Assembly: GCA_046728075.1 (NCBI GenBank)
Contig: JBKPDV010000231.1
Coordinates: 1 to 46,812, forward strand
Source of the DNA: JBKPDV01 sp046728075
GTDB taxonomy: Bacteria; Acidobacteriota; Thermoanaerobaculia; UBA5066; Gp7-AA6
Length of the DNA: 46,812 bases
Reading direction: 5' to 3'
The first letter of the stretch is position 1. Every line of letters starts with the position of its first letter. The position numbers were made by a program, and so were the translations under genes. The notes beneath the pieces are model-generated. The model saw nothing but the letters and a program-made list of their open reading frames with translations. It was not told the origin of the DNA and did no database searches. Positions 14,335 through 22,778 of the stretch are shown here, in pieces.

Positions 14335-15726
14335 TCATTCCGTTCCGGACTTCCGGCGGTCGAGCTCTTCTTCCCCAGCCGGCGCCTCTCCCTCGTAGTA
14401 GTCGAGCCCCGAGTGGTCGAGCACTTCCTCGCCGACCAAGATCCGAAGGGTGTTGGTCAGCTTCAGGTGCTGGATGAAAAGGTCGTGCTCGGGCTTCAAG
14501 TCTGCGCGCGACATCGGAGACTTGAAGTAGAAGGAGAGCCACTCCTGGATGCCCGCCAGCCCCGCGCGCTGCGCCAGATCCATGAAAAGAATCAGATCGA
14601 GCGCCACGGGGGCGGCGAGGATGGAGTCGCGGCAGAGAAAGTTGATCTTGATCTGCATGGGCTGCCCGAGCCAGCCTACAATGTCTATATTGTCCCAACC
14701 TTCCTTGGCGTCGCCGCGGGGCGGGTAGTACTCGATGCGAATCTTGTGGAAGTAACGCCCGTACAGCTCCTCGTAGATCTCCGGCTGCAGGATCGCATCG
14801 AGCACGGAGGCCTTCGAGACCTCCTTGCTGCGGAAGGAGCCCGGATCGTCGAGCACCTCTCCATCGCGGTTCCCGAGGATGTTCGTCGAGAACCAGCCAT
14901 CGAGCCCGAGCATGCGCGCCTTCAGCCCTGGAGCCACGATCGTCTTCATCAGCGTCTGGCCGGTCTTGAAGTCCTTCCCGGCGACGGGGACCTTTTTCTC
15001 GTGCGCCAGCTCGATCAAGGCGGGAATGTCCACGCAGAGATTCGGCGCGCCGTTCCCGAACGGGATGCCCTGCGAAATCGCCGCGTAGGCGTAGATCATC
15101 GAGGGGGTGATCTCGGGCGCGTTCTTCTCGAGCCCCTTCTCGAACGCGGCGAGCGTCTGGTGCGCGGCGGACGGCTGGAGGTAGACCTCCGTCGAGCCGC
15201 ACCAGAGCATGACGGCGCGATCGACGCGCTGCGCGGAACGAAAGGCCTCGATGTCTTCGATCAAGAGGTCGGCCAGATGCCGCTTGGTCGGCGCGCTCTT
15301 GACGTGCGTTCCCTCCAGCCGGCGCACGTAGGACCGGTCGAAGACGCCGGGCCACGGCTCGAGCGCGGTCAGCTCTTCCTTGACGCTTTCGAGCATCTCG
15401 ACGGGAAGGACTCCGGCGGCTCGAGCCGCCTCGAAGGCGTTGTCCGGAAAGATGTCCCAGCCGCCGAAGACGAGATCGGTCAGCCTGGCCAGCGGCACCA
15501 GCTCCTGGACCGGCACGAACCGCGGGTTCGTGCGCTTGCCCAGCCGGATGCGCTGCATCTGAGTCAGCGACCCGAAGGGACGCCCGAGACCCTTCGCGAT
15601 CAGGTGGACGCCGGCCACGAGCGTGGTGGACACGGCGCCGATGCCTGGCAGGAGCACGCCGAGACGTCCGCGGGCCGGCGCGATGTCTTTGGCGAGCTCG
15701 GGATAGAACGAAGTCTGGTCGCTCAT
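14335..15726 (-). CDS. ino1: myo-inositol-1-phosphate synthase
   Basis: A 463-residue NAD-dependent cyclase that converts glucose 6-phosphate into 1D-myo-inositol 3-phosphate (inositol 1-phosphate). The N-terminal Rossmann motif is VLLPGIGAVSTTLVAGV. Conserved blocks include the asparagine-rich region FSTNILGNRDGEVLDDPGSF and the lysine-bearing VAGKDFKTGQTLMKT, which are characteristic of the family. The ATG has AAGGAG 8 nt upstream and overlaps the stop of the upstream CDP-alcohol phosphatidyltransferase by 4 nt; the much longer upstream frame is a shadow. It supplies the inositol phosphate head group that the rest of this operon may use. Confidence 0.95.
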   Translation of the reverse strand: MSDQTSFYPELAKDIAPARGRLGVLLPGIGAVSTTLVAGVHLIAKGLGRPFGSLTQMQRIRLGKRTNPRFVPVQELVPLARLTDLVFGGWDIFPDNAFEAARAAGVLPVEMLESVKEELTALEPWPGVFDRSYVRRLEGTHVKSAPTKRHLADLLIEDIEAFRSAQRVDRAVMLWCGSTEVYLQPSAAHQTLAAFEKGLEKNAPEITPSMIYAYAAISQGIPFGNGAPNLCVDIPALIELAHEKKVPVAGKDFKTGQTLMKTIVAPGLKARMLGLDGWFSTNILGNRDGEVLDDPGSFRSKEVSKASVLDAILQPEIYEELYGRYFHKIRIEYYPPRGDAKEGWDNIDIVGWLGQPMQIKINFLCRDSILAAPVALDLILFMDLAQRAGLAGIQEWLSFYFKSPMSRADLKPEHDLFIQHLKLTNTLRILVGEEVLDHSGLDYYEGEAPAGEEELDRRKSGTE

Positions 15727-16802
15727 GAGTAGCTCCTTCGGGGATTGCGAGATCCGAGCGCGAGGCCGACGAGAACGAGAAAAAACAAGGGCGCTCCCAC
15801 GGCGGCGAGAATCAGGAACCAGTTCGCCTTGCCGAAGGCGGAGAGAATGACCACGAGATAGATGAAGTCGCGCCGCGCGAGAAGATCCGCCATTCGCGAA
15901 AGACGCGAATCTCCCGAACGCGAGACCGAGGTAAAGAGCGGCTCTTCGCGCCCCTTGGACGCGCTGGACGCGGAGTGCGCGTTGGACGCATGGGACATCG
16001 TCTGGAAGTAGACGAACCCCGCGGAGAGGAGGGTCCCCGCGATCGCCGCGGCTCCCAGGAGTAACGGTTGGATCTCCTCCGAACTCCGCCACCAGCCGAT
16101 CGCGATCGCCGCGAAGACGGCGGAGTGGACGACGTTATCCCCCCAGAAGTCGAGGATCCCGCCCAGGCGCGAGGTTTGAAACTTCAGGCGTGCGAGCTCG
16201 CCGTCGCAGCCGTCGAGGATCGAGTGGGCGAGGAAAAGCAGCGCCCCGGCAAATTGCATGACCGGACGTGACGAGAGAAAAAAAGCGGCCCCGCCGAGGC
16301 CCACCAGGACCGACACGATCGTCATTTGATTGGGCGTCACCCGGGTCGGCGCGAGCCGGCGGCTGATCGCGAGCGAGATCTTTCGCTCGACGTGGCGGGA
16401 CATGAAGCCTTCCGTGTCTTTGATGAGTCCGTCCAGGAGCCACCGCTCCGCACGGGGCAGGTCCTGCGCGCCTCGGATCTCGAAGACACCGGGCCCGGCG
16501 GGATCTGCGGAAGGGTTGTCGCGGAGCGCGCGCAGCCATTCCACGCTCGGAAGGAGTCCGGGAGAGAAGCGCACGATTCGCTTTCCGGAGGAGGCGGTGT
16601 CTCGGCCGGATGCGATTTGGGCCCGCGTGCCCGCGAGGTGTCGGGACAGGTCGGCCCCCGCCACCGGCTCGACATAAATCCTCTCGAAGCCGGCGCGCTC
16701 GGCCGCGAGGATCTGGCGCCGCAAGAGGGAGAGTCCCAGCAGGGGAGTCTCGGGCCCGACTCCGGCGGGCCAGTCGCGAGTGACCGTGAGGGCGGGCTTC
16801 AT
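15723..16802 (-). CDS. CDP-alcohol phosphatidyltransferase with N-terminal extension
   Basis: A 359-residue membrane enzyme. The N-terminal 150 residues are soluble and look like a degenerate sugar-nucleotidyltransferase-type domain. The C-terminal part carries the complete CDP-alcohol phosphotransferase motif: DGELAR, eight residues, G, three, D, three, D (about 195-217), with five to six membrane helices. It transfers a phospho-alcohol from a CDP-activated donor. With inositol-phosphate synthase directly downstream, inositol phosphate is a likely acceptor, as in phosphatidylinositol-phosphate or di-myo-inositol-phosphate synthesis. Its ATG overlaps the oxidoreductase TGA by 4 nt; the longer frame start is rejected for that reason. 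Confidence 0.85.
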   Translation of the reverse strand: MKPALTVTRDWPAGVGPETPLLGLSLLRRQILAAERAGFERIYVEPVAGADLSRHLAGTRAQIASGRDTASSGKRIVRFSPGLLPSVEWLRALRDNPSADPAGPGVFEIRGAQDLPRAERWLLDGLIKDTEGFMSRHVERKISLAISRRLAPTRVTPNQMTIVSVLVGLGGAAFFLSSRPVMQFAGALLFLAHSILDGCDGELARLKFQTSRLGGILDFWGDNVVHSAVFAAIAIGWWRSSEEIQPLLLGAAAIAGTLLSAGFVYFQTMSHASNAHSASSASKGREEPLFTSVSRSGDSRLSRMADLLARRDFIYLVVILSAFGKANWFLILAAVGAPLFFLVLVGLALGSRNPRRSYS

Positions 16803-17848
16803 CGTGTCGCCCCCAGGACTGCCGGAACGGAAGACTCGGCCACGGGTAGACCTTCGCCCCCGCGCCGTCCCGATTCGTAAGCCGTTTCGATCCACCGCAG
16901 GCAGCGCTCTGCCTCCGCGAGACTCCGCCCGCGGCGGCCCGGGTCCCGGATCTCTCCGAGAAACTCTTCCACCACGCCGCGGAACCAGTCGGGATGGTGT
17001 GATCCTTCCGACAGACTGCCCGTGAGCTCTTCGCGTCGGGCTGTCTTGCCGGACGCCGATCGGATCTGCAACGTTCCTGCGTCAATCGCGATCGTTCCCT
17101 CGCTTCCTTCCAGAATGACCCGGTTGGCGCGCTCTTGCGCGGTCCAGGTCAAGAAGATCTCGGCGCGCGCGGCGGGGTAGTGAAGGGCGACCTCTGCCGT
17201 GTCTTCGAGGTCGAGTCTTCCCGCTCGCCGGCTTTCGAGCCTCGCCGAAAGGCGCTCGGGCTCGCCCTGGATCCACTGCTGGATCGCGTAGAGAGCGTGC
17301 CAGCCGTGGTCGACCAGAATGCCTCCGCCCGCGACGGCGGGATCGACTCTCCAGTTTTTTACCTGATCGGACGCGGCGGCCGGCCGGTCGCGCAGCGTCT
17401 CCCAGCGCACCCTCGAGACCGACCCGATGGCGCCGGAGCGCACGAGCTCGGTCGCGCGCAGGAGAACCGGAGCATGCCGCCAGTTGTGAACCGTGGCGAG
17501 GACGAGGGATCGCTCACTCGCGAGCGCGGCCAGACTCGCCAGCTCCGGGGAAGAGAGCACCAACGGCTTCTCGCACAATACGTGCACACCGGCCTCGAGC
17601 GCCGGACGGATCGCGGAGGCATGGGACGCGGGGGGCGTACAGATGTCGACGAAATCGGGCTTCTCTGCGGCCAGCAACGCATCGACCGAGTCGTACCAGC
17701 GGGCATCCGGAAGGCGCTGGGCGAGCGCCGCGCGTCCCTCCTCGCGCACGTCGGCGGCCGCGACGATCTCGATCTCCCGGCGCTCGCGCCAGCCGGGCAG
17801 GTGACCGTTGACCGCCACGTTCCCGACTCCGAGAATGGCTCCTCTCAC
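16799..17848 (-). CDS. Gfo/Idh/MocA-family oxidoreductase
   Basis: A 349-residue NAD(P)-dependent dehydrogenase. The Rossmann start is GAILGVGNVAVNGHLPGW, the family's EKP motif is in VLCEKPLVL at about residue 93, and the catalytic-site histidines are in VDHGWHALYAIQQW near 180. It starts at GTG, overlapping the aminotransferase TGA (GTGA). Members oxidise sugars or inositols (the Idh namesake is inositol dehydrogenase). Beside an aminotransferase and inositol-phosphate synthase, it may oxidise an inositol or sugar hydroxyl to a ketone for transamination. The substrate cannot be read from the sequence. Confidence 0.88.
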   Translation of the reverse strand: MRGAILGVGNVAVNGHLPGWRERREIEIVAAADVREEGRAALAQRLPDARWYDSVDALLAAEKPDFVDICTPPASHASAIRPALEAGVHVLCEKPLVLSSPELASLAALASERSLVLATVHNWRHAPVLLRATELVRSGAIGSVSRVRWETLRDRPAAASDQVKNWRVDPAVAGGGILVDHGWHALYAIQQWIQGEPERLSARLESRRAGRLDLEDTAEVALHYPAARAEIFLTWTAQERANRVILEGSEGTIAIDAGTLQIRSASGKTARREELTGSLSEGSHHPDWFRGVVEEFLGEIRDPGRRGRSLAEAERCLRWIETAYESGRRGGEGLPVAESSVPAVLGATR

Positions 17849-19167
17849 GGGAACACCGCCCCGATCGCCTCGTCGAGAATCTCCAAGCCCTCCAGGGCTG
17901 TCGCTTCGTCGATGTTCAAGGGGGGATTGATCCGGATGATCGGCGTATACGACATGGCGACGAGGCCGCGGCGCAAGCACTCCTGGAAAAGAGCCTTCGT
18001 CTTCTCTTTGGAGACGAGCTTCTTCGTCTCTCGGTCCTCCACCAGCTCGAGACCGAGCAGCAGACCCTTGCCGCGCGCGTCCCCGATGACCCGATGGCGC
18101 TCCTGCATCTGGAGGAGGCGCGCGAGCATCGCGCGGCCGACGCGCTCCGAGTTCTCGACGAGGTTTTCCCGCGTGATGATCTCGAGCGACGCCAGCCCCG
18201 CGGCTGCCGCCAGGGGATTGCCTCCGTAGGAGGAGGAGCTGCCGGAGGGATTCGAGAAGGGAGGCTTCTTCGTCAGCTCGTCGGTTGAGGCGACCGCCGA
18301 GAGCGGAAAGCCGCCGCCGACTCCCTTGCCCAACGTCATCACATCGGGGACGACGCCGTCGTGGTCGACTCCCCACATCCGTCCAGTCCGGCCGAAGCCG
18401 GTGATCATCTCGTCGGCGATGAAGAGGGCGCCCTGCTCGCGCGCGATGTCGCGGATGGCCGAGATAAAACCGGGCGGCGGTATGACGTTGCCCGCGGTTC
18501 CCTGCATCGGCTCGACGATGACGGCGGCAATGGCGCCGCCCGTCTGGTCGCGGATCACGTCGCGGGTCTTCTCGGCGCAGGCGATGCCGCAATCCGGATA
18601 TGTGAGTGACAGGGGACAGCGGTAGCAGTACGCGTAGGGGGCGGAGTAACAGCCGGGCGCGAATGGGCCGAGGCCGTTCTTGAAATCCCCCCAGAGGAGA
18701 GGCAGTACTCCGCCCGTTTTGCCGTGGAAGGCTCCGGTGTAGCCGACGAACTCGAACTTCTTCGTCGCGGACTTGGCCAGGCGAAAGGCCGCCTCGACCG
18801 CCTCCGAGCCGCCGGAAAAGAGCTGGATGCGCGTGAGACCCGGCGGAGTGACGCCCGCGAGGAGCTCTAAGAACTTCGCGCGGACTTCCGTCGTGAAGCT
18901 TCCAAAGGTGAGCTTCTCGGCCTGCTCCTTGAGCCTTGCCACGTAGTGCGGGTGGCAGTGGCCCACGCTCCCGACGGCGATGCCGGCGATGAAATCGACG
19001 TAGGAATTTCCATCCTCGTCGAAGAGCCGGCTGCCCTGTCCCCGCGCCATCGCGAGCCCCGAGTAGAGAGCGAAGGACTGGAGACCCGGAGCCATGTGCC
19101 GGCTCTCCTCGTCGAAGATCCGCTTCGATCGCGGGCCGATTTGATTGCGATTGCTCACCTTCGTCAT
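17845..19167 (-). CDS. Class III PLP-dependent aminotransferase
   Basis: A 440-residue aminotransferase of the omega-amino-acid/GABA/ornithine type. Visible are the substrate-side start GSRLFDEDGNSYVDFIAGIAVGSVGH, the phosphate-binding FSGGSEAVEAAFRLA, the aspartate motif ALFIADEMITGFGRTG and the PLP lysine in VMTLGKGVGGGFPLSA near residue 277. A cysteine-rich insertion (CYSAPYAYCYRCPL...CGIAC) around 185-215 is distinctive and could bind a metal, though no metal is proven. ATG at 19167 is used; the frame extends upstream only through repeat DNA. No Shine-Dalgarno is seen, because a heptanucleotide array ends 16 nt before the start. Confidence 0.92.
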   Translation of the reverse strand: MTKVSNRNQIGPRSKRIFDEESRHMAPGLQSFALYSGLAMARGQGSRLFDEDGNSYVDFIAGIAVGSVGHCHPHYVARLKEQAEKLTFGSFTTEVRAKFLELLAGVTPPGLTRIQLFSGGSEAVEAAFRLAKSATKKFEFVGYTGAFHGKTGGVLPLLWGDFKNGLGPFAPGCYSAPYAYCYRCPLSLTYPDCGIACAEKTRDVIRDQTGGAIAAVIVEPMQGTAGNVIPPPGFISAIRDIAREQGALFIADEMITGFGRTGRMWGVDHDGVVPDVMTLGKGVGGGFPLSAVASTDELTKKPPFSNPSGSSSSYGGNPLAAAAGLASLEIITRENLVENSERVGRAMLARLLQMQERHRVIGDARGKGLLLGLELVEDRETKKLVSKEKTKALFQECLRRGLVAMSYTPIIRINPPLNIDEATALEGLEILDEAIGAVFP

Positions 19168-19182
19168 TTTGACACTGGGAGA

Positions 19183-19210
19183 GTCGGTAGTCGGTAGTCG
19201 GTAGTCGATA
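19183..19210. repeat. Heptanucleotide tandem array, unit gtcggta
   Basis: Three gtcggta units and one gtcgata. The array lies just upstream of the aminotransferase start and is the inverted counterpart of the array at 19301-19386; a 90-nt spacer separates them. Confidence 0.92.
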
Positions 19211-19300
19211 GGAGAGCCCAAATCTTCCTTGTCGACCGGCAACCGGCCGCCGCCGTTTCTTTGGCCATCCTACTTCTCGGTAAGTCAATATTTCTTTTTT

Positions 19301-19386
19301 CGACTACCGACTACCGACTACCGACTGCTCATCACTACCGACTACTGACTACCGACCACTGACTGCTCATCACTGACTATCGACTC
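19301..19386. repeat. Heptanucleotide tandem array, unit cgactac (inverted to 19183-19210)
   Basis: Three cgactac units and a cgactgc, then degenerate units (taccgac, tactgac, cactgac) interrupted by two copies of actgctcatcact. The array covers the last codons and stop of the upstream ATP-grasp gene, giving that protein a repeat-derived tail (SIVSDEQSVVGSQ). Confidence 0.88.
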
Positions 19387-20982
19387 TTTCCGGAACCGCG
19401 CTGCCAGAAACGCGGCAATCCGTTCTGCGGCCTCCCGGCGGTACAACGCGAAGCTCGGCCAGGCGTTTAGATCGATCAGGACGATCCGTCCTGTCGGAGT
19501 CGCGATGGCGTCTCCCCCGAAGACGTCGAGTCCGAGAGCTCCCGCGGCGCGCGACACGGCTTCGCGAAGCTCCGACACCTCGAAGGGATGGCGCGAGAGC
19601 TGCTGGTCGCGATGATAGAACCACTCGAACCAGTCGAGCGCTCCGCCCTCTTCGGACATCTCCCGCACGCCGTAGAACTTGATCAGGTCACCCGGCACGT
19701 GCTCCTGAAGGACCGCGCGGTCGATCCCTCGTGCGAGCAGAGCGGAGAGCCGCTGCGCGAGCTGGTCCGGGCTGTCCGCGAAGGAGACGTCGCCCGCCTG
19801 TGTCGCGTGGACGTCGGCGCGTTTGATCCAGCAGGGGAGTGGAACCGCGTGCGGTTGCTGGTCCGCCGTGGCGATGAGGGTGCTCCGGGGAAACGGGACC
19901 GCCTTTTCGGAGAAGAGAGCGATCGCGCGCTCCCGATCCGTGTTGCGGATCGCGGTCGGGGAATTCACGATGCGCACGCCCCGTCGCTCCCACGCGGACA
20001 GACGGCGGACGACTTCCGCTCTCTCGCACATCACGAAGAGAAACGGGGGGATTCCGGCCGCGTCTTCGCTTTCCGGCAGCTCGTCCGGCGGCTTCAGCTC
20101 GACCGAAAAGCCTCGTTCCGAGAGAAAACGGCCCGTCGCCCGCAGGATCTCCGCGTCGTCGGTCTCGCGGCCGGGAGAATGGGCCAGCTCTCGATAAATG
20201 CCCCAGCAACGGGCGCTGGGCGCCGGGCGCTGGGCGCGGGGCGTGGACCGGCTTCGGTCGAGTCCCGAGTCCCGAGTCCCGAGTCCCGACCCGCGGGCCA
20301 TCTCCTCCGCCGCGGCCACGTCCGCGGCGCGGTCCACGTCCACGACTTTCGGGATTTCGATCGCGCGCACGGGTTCCCCGTTTTGAACGAGCCACGCAAG
20401 GTAGTCGCGCAAGCGAGGCAGATCGGCCGGCGCCTCCCGGCGCGCGCGCTCGGAGAAAACGTAGATGCCCGCGGTTACGGCGTCGCCGGAGCCGCCGCCC
20501 ACGCCCGTGACCCGGCCCGAGGGATCGATCGACACCCAGAGCGGCCGTTCGTCCTCCACGAAGCGGGTCACGGCCAGGACCGTCTCGTCCGGCGTGGCCG
20601 AGGCGGCCTCGACGAAGGCGACGAAGTCTTCTCGCGGGCACCAGGCGTCGATCGTCGAGACGAGAGCGGCGCCTGTTCCGAGCCTCGGCGCGATCGTCCG
20701 GTAGCTCTCGTAGGACGAGGCGGTCGTTCGGATCACGATATCGAGGTCGATCTTCGGGAGTCGCTTGCGCGCGGCGCGGGCGCATTCCTCCCCCGTCTCG
20801 TTGAAGATGATCGAGACGCGACGGATCCTGGCGGCCTGGAAATTGTCGAGTGTGTGCTCCAGGAGCGAGACGCCGCCTACCGGCACCAGCGGCTTGGGCT
20901 GATCCCAGCCGTCGCGCTTCAACCGGCTGCCTTCTCCCGCGGCGAGAATCCCGCCCGTCGAAAGCCAGGAAGACCGGCTCAT
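19342..20982 (-). CDS. Nucleotidyltransferase / ATP-grasp fusion protein
   Basis: A 546-residue in-frame fusion. Residues 1 to about 230 are a sugar-nucleotidyltransferase-like domain: ILAAGEGSRLKRDGWDQPKPLVPVGG carries the activation loop and lysine, and IDAWCP stands near the usual metal aspartate region. Residues about 258-546 resemble an ATP-grasp ligase (CWIKRADVHATQAGDV, then VLIDLNAWPSF with metal-binding Asp and Asn). The linker (RGSGLGTRDSGLDRSRS) is encoded by two heptanucleotide arrays, and the second domain has no own start codon. The ATG overlaps the HAD gene stop by 4 nt. The first domain probably activates an alcohol phosphate (for example inositol phosphate with CTP); the second may ligate an amino acid. 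Both substrates are inferred. Confidence 0.8.
   Translation of the reverse strand: MSRSSWLSTGGILAAGEGSRLKRDGWDQPKPLVPVGGVSLLEHTLDNFQAARIRRVSIIFNETGEECARAARKRLPKIDLDIVIRTTASSYESYRTIAPRLGTGAALVSTIDAWCPREDFVAFVEAASATPDETVLAVTRFVEDERPLWVSIDPSGRVTGVGGGSGDAVTAGIYVFSERARREAPADLPRLRDYLAWLVQNGEPVRAIEIPKVVDVDRAADVAAAEEMARGSGLGTRDSGLDRSRSTPRAQRPAPSARCWGIYRELAHSPGRETDDAEILRATGRFLSERGFSVELKPPDELPESEDAAGIPPFLFVMCERAEVVRRLSAWERRGVRIVNSPTAIRNTDRERAIALFSEKAVPFPRSTLIATADQQPHAVPLPCWIKRADVHATQAGDVSFADSPDQLAQRLSALLARGIDRAVLQEHVPGDLIKFYGVREMSEEGGALDWFEWFYHRDQQLSRHPFEVSELREAVSRAAGALGLDVFGGDAIATPTGRIVLIDLNAWPSFALYRREAAERIAAFLAARFRKESIVSDEQSVVGSQ
20211..20245. repeat. Heptanucleotide tandem array, unit gggcgct (intragenic)
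   Basis: Five 7-bp units (gggcgct, gggcgcc, gggcgct, gggcgcg, gggcgtg). The array lies inside the nucleotidyltransferase/ATP-grasp gene, at the domain boundary. Confidence 0.85.
20262..20289. repeat. Heptanucleotide tandem array, unit gtcccga (intragenic)
   Basis: Four perfect gtcccga units, 16 bp from the gggcgct array, in the same interdomain linker. Change by one unit would shift the reading frame by one base and separate the two domains. Confidence 0.92.
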
Positions 20983-21677
20983 CCGATCACCTGCTCGAGA
21001 TCCGCGAGTCGCTTCAAGATCGTGTCCTCCCGGCAGCATGCGGACGGGGTCTCCCCGTTTTGATCGCCGGCGATCCAGGCGTGCCGCATTCCGAGCGCCC
21101 GCGCGCCCGCCATGTCCCGGGCGAGCGAGTCGCCGACGAAGAGCGCCTCGGACGCCGGCGCGCCAACCGCGCTCAGGGCGGCCTCGAAGATCCGTGGATC
21201 CGGTTTTTCCGCTCCCACGGCGGCGGAATCGATCGCCGCGGCGATCGCCGGCGGAAGCCCCGCCTCCGCGCACACAGCCGCCAGGTTTCCGTAAAAGTTC
21301 GACACGACCGCCAGGCGGTATCTCGAGGCCAGTCTCTCGAGAAGGCGGACGCTGCCCGCCAGGTGGTCGCGCGTCTCTTCGCAGAAGCGCGAGGCGACGC
21401 GCTCGCAGGCGCTTCCGTGCCCCGACGAAAGGCCGTTCGCGAGGCCGGCCGCCAACCGCCGCACCGTGTCGGCAAGAGGCAGATCCGCGGGGAGGTTTCC
21501 GACCAGAGCGTCGTCCGCGTCGTAGAACGCCCGGTCGAAACGCTCCGGCTCGACCTCTCCGATCTCCTGCGACCAGAGACGGAAGAACCGAGCCTTCCAG
21601 GGAATCCCGTCGGAGTCGAGCGTCCCGCCGAAGTCGAAGAGGACAGCGGTCAAGGGGACCTCCGGCGTCGCGCTCAC
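20979..21677 (-). CDS. HAD-superfamily hydrolase
   Basis: A 232-residue haloacid-dehalogenase-type phosphatase. Motif I is LFDFGGTLD with nucleophile Asp15; the usual second aspartate is a glycine, as in a minority of HAD proteins. Motif II is VVSNF, motif III lysine is in GAEKPDPRIFE and motif IV is ALFVGDSLARDMAGA. It starts at a GTG overlapping the flippase stop (GTGA) and ends overlapping the fusion gene. In this operon it might dephosphorylate inositol phosphate or another intermediate, but the family's substrates are too broad to assign one. Confidence 0.88.
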   Translation of the reverse strand: MSATPEVPLTAVLFDFGGTLDSDGIPWKARFFRLWSQEIGEVEPERFDRAFYDADDALVGNLPADLPLADTVRRLAAGLANGLSSGHGSACERVASRFCEETRDHLAGSVRLLERLASRYRLAVVSNFYGNLAAVCAEAGLPPAIAAAIDSAAVGAEKPDPRIFEAALSAVGAPASEALFVGDSLARDMAGARALGMRHAWIAGDQNGETPSACCREDTILKRLADLEQVIG

Positions 21678-22771
21678 GGCCGCGCCCGCTCCGGGAGGTT
21701 CGGGGGCTGCGGAGATCGTTCCGAAGCCCAACCGAGCGCATGCTCCCGGAGAAGAACGAAGAGACCCGGCACGGTCCAGGCGAGCTCGCGCCCGCGGCGC
21801 ACGAGCGCGTAGGCGACTCCGGGTGCGGCCGGCAGGCCGATCGCGACGAAGACCGCGGCCCGAACTCCTTCTGCGCTTCCGAGGCGGCCGGGAATGAAGA
21901 GCAGCATGTTGTTCAACGCCATCGCGAGCGATTCGACGGCGAGGGCTGTTCCCCATCCGGCCGAAGGCAAGATCCATCTGAGAATGAGATATGTCTCGAC
22001 CATTCCACCGCACCATCCGAGAAAGCACACCGCAACCGCGGCGGCATACCGTTTCCGTCCTTTCCCTGCGAAGGCGCGAATCCGCTCGTCGACGGACTCC
22101 GCTGAGCGCTGGTAACGATCCAGACGGCTCGCCAGGAACTTCCAGCGGGCCAGACGCCGCAGCACGGGGCCATAGGTTCCCCGGCGCAGAGCCCAGGTCA
22201 GCGTGAGCAGAAGGACTCCCAATCCCGCTGCGCCCGCGATTGCAGCGACCCGGGCTGCCAGCGGCATCGGGAATCGAGCGACCGCATAACCGACCCCGGC
22301 GGCAACGAAGAGCCATTGGGCCAGCATGTCCGCATGCTTGTGGAGCGTGAGAGACGCGAGGGCCTCGCCCATCCCGGTCGTCTTTCCCAGGAGGCGCGTC
22401 TTGATCGGCTCGCCCGCGACTCCCCCCGGGGCGAGCGAATTGGCCGCGTCGCCGGCGAGATACAAAAGGAAGAGCCTCGGAAATCCAGCCGCGGACAGGG
22501 GAGGGTCGACCAGCAGGGCCCATCCCAGCGCGAACGCGGCCTGAGAGATCGTGTAGAGGAGCACCAGGAAAACGAAGCGGCCCGCGCCGATGCGCGCGAG
22601 GTTCTCGGCGATCGCGCGCCAGCCGACGGCGGAGAGGAGAAGCAGAACGAGGAGCGCTCCGACCGCCAGGAGCGCGAGCCGCCAGATCCGGGTTCGCCGC
22701 GGTCGCGACTCGGTTATCTGCTGATCTGCCTGCCGCTGTGGGCCCGTCGGCACGCTGACTCCGGGTTGCAC
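21674..22771 (-). CDS. Flippase-like membrane protein (lysylphosphatidylglycerol synthase TM-region family)
   Basis: A 365-residue integral membrane protein with about eight hydrophobic helices, for example LALLAVGALLVLLLLSAVGW and FVFLVLLYTISQAAFALGW. The conserved loop DAANSLAPGGVAGEPIKTRLL and the late motif LFIPGRLGSAEGVRAAVF (compare P-G-x-x-G-x-x-E) are typical of the UPF0104/MprF-flippase family. These proteins are thought to move lipids or lipid-linked sugars across the inner membrane. First gene of the inositol-type operon, 7 nt after ispH stops, which fits a role in flipping the lipid made by the downstream enzymes. Confidence 0.85.
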   Translation of the reverse strand: MQPGVSVPTGPQRQADQQITESRPRRTRIWRLALLAVGALLVLLLLSAVGWRAIAENLARIGAGRFVFLVLLYTISQAAFALGWALLVDPPLSAAGFPRLFLLYLAGDAANSLAPGGVAGEPIKTRLLGKTTGMGEALASLTLHKHADMLAQWLFVAAGVGYAVARFPMPLAARVAAIAGAAGLGVLLLTLTWALRRGTYGPVLRRLARWKFLASRLDRYQRSAESVDERIRAFAGKGRKRYAAAVAVCFLGWCGGMVETYLILRWILPSAGWGTALAVESLAMALNNMLLFIPGRLGSAEGVRAAVFVAIGLPAAPGVAYALVRRGRELAWTVPGLFVLLREHALGWASERSPQPPNLPERARP

Positions 22772-22778
22772 GGCCCGC

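Noticed and set aside
20983..21741. Extension of the nucleotidyltransferase/ATP-grasp frame to 799 codons
   Set aside because: The extra 253 residues are Arg-rich shadow of the HAD and flippase genes; the ATG overlapping the HAD stop by 4 nt fits the operon pattern.
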